Assembly: GCA_031279175.1 (NCBI GenBank)
Contig: JAITJA010000166.1
Location: 1 to 7,073 of the forward strand
Length of the DNA: 7,073 nucleotides
From: Odoribacteraceae bacterium
GTDB lineage: Bacteria > Bacteroidota > Bacteroidia > Bacteroidales > Marinifilaceae
Direction of reading: 5' to 3'
This document shows, one piece after another, positions 1-5,282 of the stretch (position 1 is the first letter of the stretch; each line of letters begins with the position of its first letter). A program made the translations under genes and the position numbers. The notes under the pieces are model-generated. The model saw only the letters and a list, made by a program, of their open reading frames with translations, searched no databases and was not told where the DNA came from.

Positions 1-140
1 TAAAGACACGAGGACGGGGGGCAAAGACACGAGGACGGGGGGCAAAGACACGAGGACGGGGGGCAAAGACGCGAGGACGGGGGGTAAAGACGCGAGGACG
101 GGGGGTAAAGACTCGAGGACGGGGGGTAAAGTCGCGCGGC
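1..140. repeat. 21-bp tandem repeat array upstream of polA
   Basis: Six complete 21-bp units lie at 1-21, 22-42, 43-63, 64-84, 85-105 and 106-126, and a decayed seventh at 127-140. Each unit is a t or c, then AAAGAC, a variable base-and-CGAGGAC block, and six Gs. Units 1-3 are identical after the first base; units 4-5 change one A to G; unit 6 has T there; the seventh has lost the G-run. The array starts at or before the window edge, so its full length is unknown. The unit length is a multiple of three, and the + frame starting at base 2 is open to 220 (repeating heptad KDTRTGG), but nothing else suggests it is translated. There are no spacers, so it is not CRISPR. Confidence 0.95.
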
Positions 141-308
141 TTTTGGTGAATGACACGCGGGAATTCGCTCCCTCCACGACCCTTTTACCGCTTCTTTGTT
201 GTTTGTCTCCATGCAATTAACGAACACTCCCTCTCCTCGTCTTCCTCCCTTTCCCCTTCATGCCGTTCGCGGGAAAAGAGTACCTTCGCGAGGAAAAACA
301 ATATCGAC
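141..308 (+). other. Leader region before polA, no gene recognised
   Basis: The segment from the repeat array to the polA start is rich in pyrimidines, especially 221-264. The polA frame is open back to an ATG at 150, preceded by an in-frame TGA at 147-149. The 53 residues this would add are Ser-rich low-complexity sequence with no resemblance to polymerase I, so I treat the region as untranslated leader. A purine stretch GAGGAAAAA at about 289-297 lies 11-15 bases before the chosen ATG and may help initiation. I found no convincing Bacteroidota promoter (TAnnTTTG with an upstream TTTG); TTTG occurs near 195-205 without the TA half. Confidence 0.6.
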
Positions 309-3053
309 ATGACAATCCATCAAGCCAAGAAACTCTACCTGATCGATGCCTTCGCGCTTATATACCGGTCGTATTACGCGTTTATCCACTCCCCGCGCGT
401 GACCGCTTCCGGCGTGAACACCTCCGCCGCGTTCGGCTTCAGCCTCTCCCTGGCCGAGCTGCTGGAAACGGAAAAACCCACGCGTGTAGCGGTCGTCTTC
501 GATCCCGGCGGCCCGAACTTCCGGCACGCGATGTACCCCGATTACAAGGGACACCGCCCGCCAATGCCGGAGGAGATGAAACAAGCCCTCCCCACGATCC
601 GGAAGATTATCGAGGGGCTGGGGATCGCGTCGATAACGGTGGCAGGGTACGAGGCGGACGACGTGATCGGCACGCTGGCCGTGCAAGCAGAGAAGGAGGG
701 GTACGAGGTCTACATGATCACCTCGGACAAGGATTACGCGCAGCTGGTGAGCGATCGCGTCTTCATGTACAAGCCCGGTCGAGGCGGCATGGCGGCGGAG
801 ATCATGGGCGTGCCGGAAGTGCTGGCGCGGTTCGGGATCGAGCGGGTGGAACAAGTAGTGGAGATCCTCGGGCTGATGGGCGACGCGGCAGATAACGTGC
901 CGGGATGCGCGGGGATCGGGCCGAAGGGCGCGACGATGCTGATCGGCAAGTACGGGAATATCGACGGGGTGTACCGGCATATCGACGAGCTGAAGGGGAA
1001 GCAACGGGAGAATTTGCTGGCGTGCCGGGAGATGGTGCTGCTCTCCAGGGAGCTGGTGACGATATGCCGCTCCGCGCCCGTGGGGGTCACCACCGGGGAG
1101 CTGGAGCGGGGGCAGGTGAACCGGGAGATACTCGAGCCGCTCTTCCGCGAGCTGGAGTTTTTCTCGTTGAGCAAGCGACTGCTGGGCGTGACGCGGGAAA
1201 AGGAGGTAACGCCTCCTCCCCCGGCAAGCACGCTGACGTGCCGGGAAGTGACGACGGAAGCGGAACGGGCAGGATTGCTGCAACGACTGCTGGCCGCGCC
1301 GGTATACGGGATGCACGCGCGGTTCGATCATGACGCGGCGAACGCGTTCCCCATGCCGTTCCCCATGCCGTTCCCCGTGCCGTTCCCCCTGGCGTTTTCT
1401 GTCTCTCCTCGCGAGGGCTACTTCCTTCGCCTGTCGGGCCGCGCGGACATCGAATTTCTCCGCCCCGTGTTCGAGGACGCGGGAAAAATACTGGCGTCGG
1501 ACGACGCGAAGGGCGCGATAGCATGGACGCGCCGCGCCGGCGTCACGACGCGTAACAAGGTGTTCGACGTGAAGGTGGCGCATTACGTGCTGAAGCCCGA
1601 CGAGGAGCACGACCTGGAGCGCGTGGCCCTGGAGATGACCGGGGAACGGGTAGGGGAACGGGTAGGGGAACGCCTGGCAACAACGCGGGATAATCACTCG
1701 CCGCAGCTCTCGCTGGTGTTCGAGGAGGAGAAGGAGGAGGGGCGCGGGCAAGACCTGGCCTGTCGCGCGGCGATCATCTTCCACCTGCAAGGAGTGCTCC
1801 GCACGGAGCTGGAACGGGTAGGACTGCTCGCGTTGTTCGAGGAGATGGAGATGCCGCTCGTCTTCGTGCTGGCGGACATGGAGCGCGAGGGGGTCTCGAT
1901 CGACCGCGAGGCGCTGGAGGAGATCTCCCGCGAACTGCGGGAGAAGATCGAGAAGGCAGAACGGGCAATCCACGCGATGGCCGGGAGGGAGTTTAATATC
2001 AATTCACCAAAACAACTGGGGGAGGTGCTCTTCGACGAGATGGGCGTGGACGCCAACCAGAAGAAGACGAAGAGAGGACAGTATAGCACCTCCGAGCAAG
2101 TGCTGTCGAAGCTGGAAGGGGCACACCCGATCGTGGAGCGCGTCCTGGATTACCGGGGCCTGAAGAAACTGTTGACGACGTACGCGGAGGCGCTGCCCGG
2201 GTACGTGAACCCGGCAACGGGGAAGATCCATACCTGCTTTAACCAGTCCGAGGCAGCAACGGGCCGGCTGAGTAGCCTGAACCCGAACCTGCAGAATATC
2301 CCCGTCCGCACGGAGGAGGGGCGCGCGATCCGCAAGGCGTTCGTGACGGGCGACCCGGCGTATTGCTTTTTCTCGGCGGATTACTCGCAGGTGGAACTGC
2401 GACTGATGGCGCACCTGAGCGGCACGCGGGAGCTAATCGACGCCTTCCTGAACGGGGAGGACGTGCACGCGGCCACGGCAGCAAAGATCTACCGGGTGCC
2501 GCTCGAGGAGGTAACACCAGAGATGAGACGGCGCGCGAAGACGGCTAACTTCGGGATCATCTACGGGATCTCGGCATGGGGACTGGCCGAACGCCTCCGT
2601 ATCCCGAGGAAGGAGGGAAAGGAACTCATCGACGGCTATTTCCAACTCTACCCGGGGGTGAAGGAGTACATGGAACGCTCCGTGGAAATGGCCCGCGAGA
2701 AAGGGTACGCGGAGACGATCATGGGACGACGACGCTACCTGAAGGATCTCCTCTCGCGAAACGCGGTCGAACGGGGAGTGGCCGAGCGAAACGCGATCAA
2801 CGCGCCAATACAAGGGTCCGCCGCCGATATTATCAAGAAGGCGATGATCGCGATCCACGGGGAGATCAAGGGACGGGGAATGCGATCGCGAATGATCCTG
2901 CAAGTGCACGACGAGCTGAATTTCACGTGCCACCGGGAGGAGCTGGAGGAGCTGGAGCGACTGGTAAAAGAGTGCATGGAGGGAGTCGTGCATCTCTCCG
3001 TGCCGCTGACCGTGAGCACGGGGTACGGCGAGAACTGGTACGAAGCGCATTGA
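309..3053 (+). CDS. polA: DNA polymerase I (proofreading domain degenerate)
   Basis: Family A DNA polymerase, 914 aa, which fills gaps and removes RNA primers during Okazaki maturation and repair. The start at 309 gives the usual N-terminus (KKLYLIDAFALIYR). The 5' nuclease, about residues 1-295, keeps its acidic residues: D13, D65, YEADD 114-118, SDKD 139-142, D192 and the helix-hairpin-helix GIGPKG from 203. The 3'-5' exonuclease-like region, about 310-500, is decayed: Exo I is DHD at 340-342 instead of DxE, the Exo II Asn/Asp are D399/A403, and the Exo III Tyr/Asp are L483/A487. It also holds repeat-coded segments at 346-365 and 445-456. The polymerase, about 505-914, is intact: motif A around D691, motif B with R741, K744, F748 and Y752, and motif C VHDE at 866-869. 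The next gene starts three bases after the stop, implying co-transcription. The identification is secure; loss of proofreading is inferred by aligning to E. coli and remembered Bacteroides sequences. Confidence 0.97.
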   Translation: MTIHQAKKLYLIDAFALIYRSYYAFIHSPRVTASGVNTSAAFGFSLSLAELLETEKPTRVAVVFDPGGPNFRHAMYPDYKGHRPPMPEEMKQALPTIRKIIEGLGIASITVAGYEADDVIGTLAVQAEKEGYEVYMITSDKDYAQLVSDRVFMYKPGRGGMAAEIMGVPEVLARFGIERVEQVVEILGLMGDAADNVPGCAGIGPKGATMLIGKYGNIDGVYRHIDELKGKQRENLLACREMVLLSRELVTICRSAPVGVTTGELERGQVNREILEPLFRELEFFSLSKRLLGVTREKEVTPPPPASTLTCREVTTEAERAGLLQRLLAAPVYGMHARFDHDAANAFPMPFPMPFPVPFPLAFSVSPREGYFLRLSGRADIEFLRPVFEDAGKILASDDAKGAIAWTRRAGVTTRNKVFDVKVAHYVLKPDEEHDLERVALEMTGERVGERVGERLATTRDNHSPQLSLVFEEEKEEGRGQDLACRAAIIFHLQGVLRTELERVGLLALFEEMEMPLVFVLADMEREGVSIDREALEEISRELREKIEKAERAIHAMAGREFNINSPKQLGEVLFDEMGVDANQKKTKRGQYSTSEQVLSKLEGAHPIVERVLDYRGLKKLLTTYAEALPGYVNPATGKIHTCFNQSEAATGRLSSLNPNLQNIPVRTEEGRAIRKAFVTGDPAYCFFSADYSQVELRLMAHLSGTRELIDAFLNGEDVHAATAAKIYRVPLEEVTPEMRRRAKTANFGIIYGISAWGLAERLRIPRKEGKELIDGYFQLYPGVKEYMERSVEMAREKGYAETIMGRRRYLKDLLSRNAVERGVAERNAINAPIQGSAADIIKKAMIAIHGEIKGRGMRSRMILQVHDELNFTCHREELEELERLVKECMEGVVHLSVPLTVSTGYGENWYEAH
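1344..1403 (+). repeat. 12-bp tandem array A inside polA
   Basis: Four 12-bp units (1344, 1356, 1368, 1380) share the 9-base core GCGTTCCCC or CCGTTCCCC, each followed by ATG, ATG, GTG or CTG. A decayed fifth unit lies at 1392-1403. The unit is four codons, so it encodes a PxPF-type repeat (residues 346-361) right after the Exo I position. Comparable polymerases have a shorter non-repetitive loop here before the LSFAV-like strand (here LAFSV). The first 33 bases are an imperfect inverted copy of array B at 1641-1673. Confidence 0.93.
1641..1676 (+). repeat. 12-bp tandem array B inside polA (inverted to array A)
   Basis: Three 12-bp units start at 1641, 1653 and 1665 with cores GGGGAACGG, GGGGAACGG and GGGGAACGC, separated by GTA. 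They encode GERV, GERV and GERL (residues 445-456), again in phase with the reading frame and again in the decayed exonuclease domain. The reverse complement matches the first three cores of array A base for base (27 of 33 positions); only the three-base spacers differ. Confidence 0.93.
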
Positions 3054-3056
3054 ACG

Positions 3057-3791
3057 ATGAATGATTGGGCCTGGCACGCGATGAACGCGGTGGATTCACT
3101 GGTGCGATCCGCGAGAGGAGAGTACATCGAGGCGCTACCAGTGGCGCGGGAGGAGTTGTATATCGGGATGATCTCGGGAACGTTATTATGCGTGGTCGCT
3201 TATTTCGCGCTGCTTGTCATGCTGCAATTGTGGGGAAGGGGAATCCTGACGGCCATCTTCTCCCTCTTCTTCCAGGGGAAAGACTCCGAGCAACTGACAG
3301 TAAAGAAAATTGCCTCGAACCCCTTTTCGCTATTCCACGCGCTTTTCCTCTCCTTTTGCTCGCTCGCGTTGCTCGTTGTTTTCCTCGCGGTGGGGGAGCT
3401 TTCCCCCCCGGATTTGCTGCTCTACCTCTGCTTCCTGTTCATGGCCCACTTCCTGCTGCTGGGGCTCGTCGCGATACTGGGCTGGATGTTCCGGGCAAGA
3501 GAGATCGCGCGGGAAGTCTCGATACACCTCTGGATCTATAACGCGGTACCGGGTATCCTGCTTTCCCCCGCGATCTTCTCGTTATATTACGCCCCCCCCC
3601 CCCTCGACGAGGCACTGCTTTTCTTGATCGCGATCCTCTTCTCGCTGTACGCGATCTCGCGGTGGACGCGGTGGATGAAAATATTATTCAAACGCGGGGT
3701 TTCTACTTTTTATTTGATTTTATACCTTTGTGCCCTCGAAATCCTCCCGTTACTCGTGTTATACAAGATCCTGACGGGAGATTTTTTATAA
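3057..3791 (+). CDS. DUF4271-type integral membrane protein
   Basis: A 244-residue hydrophobic protein with about six membrane segments (approximately 39-58, 93-112, 119-144, 159-177, 184-202 and 216-238). The C-terminal segment, with YLCALEILPLL at about 223-233, and its position directly before the HEM4-like gene and rnpA match the DUF4271 family common in Bacteroidota. Its function is not known, and I do not assign one. The ATG at 3057 is three bases after the polA stop, so translation is probably coupled. The codons for A179-L183 contain 12 consecutive Cs (3592-3603), and a second run of seven Cs lies at 3403-3409. The conserved C-terminus is in frame downstream of the 12-C run, so the sequenced allele is the full-length one. 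The last codons overlap a hairpin followed by six Ts. Confidence 0.88.
   Translation: MNDWAWHAMNAVDSLVRSARGEYIEALPVAREELYIGMISGTLLCVVAYFALLVMLQLWGRGILTAIFSLFFQGKDSEQLTVKKIASNPFSLFHALFLSFCSLALLVVFLAVGELSPPDLLLYLCFLFMAHFLLLGLVAILGWMFRAREIAREVSIHLWIYNAVPGILLSPAIFSLYYAPPPLDEALLFLIAILFSLYAISRWTRWMKILFKRGVSTFYLILYLCALEILPLLVLYKILTGDFL
3592..3603 (+). repeat. C12 homopolymer tract in the DUF4271 gene
   Basis: Twelve uninterrupted Cs fall inside the codons for A179, P180-P182 and L183. Runs this long are prone to slippage in replication, and are also a usual place for sequencing errors. With 11 Cs the frame meets TGA at 3625-3627, giving a product of about 189 residues. With 13 Cs the frame becomes that of the downstream HemD-like gene and stays open to 4573. 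Confidence 0.95.
3744..3787 (+). terminator. Possible intrinsic terminator or attenuator before hemD
   Basis: CTCCCGT (3744-3750) pairs perfectly with ACGGGAG (3774-3780). One A separates the stem from six Ts (3782-3787). The 23-base loop is long and the 7-bp stem is short for a strong terminator. The structure lies within the last codons of the DUF4271 gene, so ribosomes finishing that gene would cover it. It could act as a partial terminator when translation stops early. The stem is seen directly; the activity is inferred. Confidence 0.35.
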
Positions 3792-3820
3792 ACAGACGTG
3801 TAACGAAAAAATCAATAACG

Positions 3821-4573
3821 TTGAGAATAAAAAAGGTATTAGTTTCACAACCACAACCAGCGACAGGGAAATCTCCCTACAGCGATATTGCCGAACAATA
3901 CGGGCTGAAGGTAGAGTTCCGATCGTTTATCAAGATCGAAGGCGTGAGCGTGAAGGAATTCAGGCGGGAAAAAATAAACATCCTGGACCACTCCGCGGTC
4001 GTGTTCACCAGCCGCACGGCAATTGATCACTTTTTCCGGATCTGTACCGAGTTACGCGTCCAGGTACCCGAGACCATGAAGTACTTCTGTATCTCGGAAG
4101 CCATCGCGCTTTACCTGCAGAAATACATCATATACAGGAAACGAAGAATCTTCTTCGGCGACAAAAAGGTGGAGGACATGACCAAGATCTTCCAAAAACA
4201 CAAGGCCGAACATTACCTCGTCCCCCTCTCGGACGTCCACAAGGACGACGTCTCGGGGCTACTCAATACCCTGCGCCTGAAATACGCGAAAGCCGTCCTC
4301 TACAAAACCGTCCCCAACGACCTCGCCAGGGAAGGGTTCGACATCCGGGAGTTCGACGTGCTCATCTTCTACACCCCGGCAGGAATACGGTCGCTCTTCC
4401 AAAATTACCCCGACTTCGCGCAAGGCGAAACCGTCATCGGGGCGTTCGGGGCAACCACCGCGGAAGCAGCCGAGGAAAGCGGGCTGAGGCTCGACATCAA
4501 GGCCCCCACCGACGCGGCGCCATCCATGACAATGGCCCTGGAACAATTCGTGAAACTTCACAACAAAAAGTAA
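3821..4573 (+). CDS. hemD: HEM4-family uroporphyrinogen-III synthase-like protein
   Basis: A 250-residue protein resembling the Bacteroidota proteins annotated as uroporphyrinogen-III synthase, the enzyme that closes hydroxymethylbilane to uroporphyrinogen III in the cytoplasm. Family-like segments are IKKVLVSQPQPATGKSPY near the N-terminus, VVFTSRTAIDHFF (about 62-74), YLVPLSDVHKDDV (about 134-146), FYTPAGI (about 184-190) and APTDAAPSMTMAL near the end. The start is TTG at 3821, where homologues begin with MxIKKVLVSQP. No in-frame ATG exists nearby, and the frame stays open upstream into the preceding gene. No other haem-pathway gene is in the window, and HEM4 proteins vary greatly in sequence, so the family call is firmer than the enzymatic role. 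It follows DUF4271 by 29 bases and precedes rnpA by 49. Confidence 0.85.
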   Translation: MRIKKVLVSQPQPATGKSPYSDIAEQYGLKVEFRSFIKIEGVSVKEFRREKINILDHSAVVFTSRTAIDHFFRICTELRVQVPETMKYFCISEAIALYLQKYIIYRKRRIFFGDKKVEDMTKIFQKHKAEHYLVPLSDVHKDDVSGLLNTLRLKYAKAVLYKTVPNDLAREGFDIREFDVLIFYTPAGIRSLFQNYPDFAQGETVIGAFGATTAEAAEESGLRLDIKAPTDAAPSMTMALEQFVKLHNKK

Positions 4574-4608
4574 CCTCCCGAGGGAGGCAACAACAAGCCC
4601 CCTCCCCC
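4574..4608 (+). promoter_or_regulatory. Mutually exclusive short hairpins before rnpA
   Basis: GGGAGG (4582-4587) can pair with CCTCCC just upstream (4574-4579, very tight loop, five pairs realistic) or with CCTCCC downstream (4601-4606, 13-base loop). The remainder of the 49-base gap is C-rich and has no Shine-Dalgarno sequence close to the rnpA ATG at 4623. No T-run follows either stem, so neither is a classical terminator. Confidence 0.3.
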
Positions 4609-4622
4609 ACACCATCGCCCGG

Positions 4623-5045
4623 ATGAATACAACGCGACGATACACGCTTGACAAGAGAGAACGCCTGCACCTGAAACACCGGTTCGAGGCGCTCGTGGCC
4701 GGACGAAAAAGCTTCATCAGCTACCCCCTGCGGGTCATCTACCGCTTCTCCGGGCGAAACGAGGGAGAAGCTCCCGCCCGAATCGCGATCAGCGTCTCCA
4801 AAAAACGCTTCAAGCGAGCCGTCGACCGTAACCGCGTCAAGCGCCTGACGCGCGAGGCCTACCGGCTGAATAAACACGCCCTCCACGACCTGATCCCGCC
4901 GGGACAAGCCGTGGATCTCCTGCTGGTCTACCTGGAAGAATCCATCGTCGACCACCTGAAAATCACGAAAGCAATACAAGGTGTCATCAAGAAAATACGC
5001 GGGATTCTCGAAAATCATGGTGTGGATACTCCTCCTGCCGGTTAA
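4623..5045 (+). CDS. rnpA: Ribonuclease P protein component
   Basis: A 140-residue basic protein, the subunit that binds RNase P RNA and helps it remove 5' leaders from pre-tRNAs. The signature is KKRFKRAVDRNRVKR at residues 60-74, the RNR motif with D68, R69, N70, R71, K73 and R74. Upstream is the usual KRERL...FEALVAGRKSF segment (about 11-31), with the F21 and L24 positions that face the pre-tRNA leader. The length is a little above the usual 110-130 aa because of a loose C-terminal tail (about 128-140). The final 29 bases overlap the start of yidD, the classic rnpA-yidD pairing, so the two are co-translated from one message. Confidence 0.96.
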   Translation: MNTTRRYTLDKRERLHLKHRFEALVAGRKSFISYPLRVIYRFSGRNEGEAPARIAISVSKKRFKRAVDRNRVKRLTREAYRLNKHALHDLIPPGQAVDLLLVYLEESIVDHLKITKAIQGVIKKIRGILENHGVDTPPAG

Positions 5046-5226
5046 ATTCTACAGGTACGCGATCTCCCCGTGGATACCTCCGGCCTGTCGTTACACGCCA
5101 ACCTGCTCGCGGTACGCCATCGAGGCCCTGCAAAAACACGGCCCATGGAAAGGAACGTGGCTCGCCCTGAAACGTATCCTAAGATGCCACCCGTGGGGAG
5201 GATCCGGCTACGACCCCGTACCTTGA
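5017..5226 (+). CDS. yidD: Membrane protein insertion efficiency factor YidD
   Basis: A 69-residue protein of the YidD (DUF37) family, thought to assist YidC-dependent membrane protein insertion at the inner face of the cytoplasmic membrane. Family features are LLLPVKFYRYAISPW near the N-terminus (amphipathic helix), CRYTPTCSRYAIEAL (24-38), HGPWKG (41-46) and the highly conserved end RCHPWGGSGYDPVP (56-69). The ATG at 5017 is preferred because homologues start just before this hydrophobic segment. An in-frame GTG at 4981 would add 12 unconserved residues. The gene overlaps rnpA by 29 bases in another frame. Confidence 0.95.
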   Translation: MVWILLLPVKFYRYAISPWIPPACRYTPTCSRYAIEALQKHGPWKGTWLALKRILRCHPWGGSGYDPVP

Positions 5227-5237
5227 AATTTGTAATA

Positions 5238-5269
5238 TCACGGGAGATACACTACCTTCGTCTCCGTGA
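5238..5269 (+). promoter_or_regulatory. Hairpin in the yidD-protease gap
   Basis: TCACGG+AGA (5238-5247, one bulged G) pairs with TCTCCGTGA (5261-5269) around a 13-base loop, within the 56-base gap between yidD and the protease gene. It is followed by an A/T-rich stretch lacking a T-run, so it could be a weak terminator, an mRNA-stabilising element or a leader structure. GAAATTTG at 5225-5232 resembles the Bacteroidota -7 box (TAnnTTTG) at all but the first base, but no matching -33 element is clear. Confidence 0.35.
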
Positions 5270-5282
5270 AATAATAACGAAC

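Noticed and set aside
1..140. CRISPR array
   Set aside because: The 21-bp units abut one another with no unique spacers, so this is a simple tandem repeat.
2..220. Coding C-terminus with KDTRTGG heptads from an upstream gene
   Set aside because: The frame is open to 220, but several other frames in the array are open as well because the unit is 21 bases. Nothing after the repeat looks like protein, and the window gives no upstream context.
150..308. N-terminal 53-residue extension of PolA from the ATG at 150
   Set aside because: The added residues are Ser-rich and low in complexity, and homologues start at the KKLYLIDAF segment right after the ATG at 309.
1344..1673. Mobile element inserted in polA, bounded by inverted repeats
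   Set aside because: The intervening sequence still aligns with the polymerase I exonuclease-like domain (FDVKVAHYVLKP and flanks), there is no target duplication, and no transposase is present.
258..1973. 571-codon open frame on the minus strand opposite polA
   Set aside because: It is in the same codon register as polA, and its Arg/His/Leu/Pro-rich product has no recognisable domain. Lack of stops follows from GC-rich polA codons. polA on the + strand has full conserved motifs.
3662..3820. hemD start at the in-frame GTG at 3662
   Set aside because: It would add 53 residues overlapping the conserved end of the DUF4271 gene. Family similarity begins at the TTG at 3821. The open bridge is reported instead as a possible frameshift fusion.
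5070..5282. Longer N-terminus for the S41 protease from 5070
   Set aside because: The extra 71 codons overlap yidD in another frame and would bury the signal-anchor that begins at 5283.
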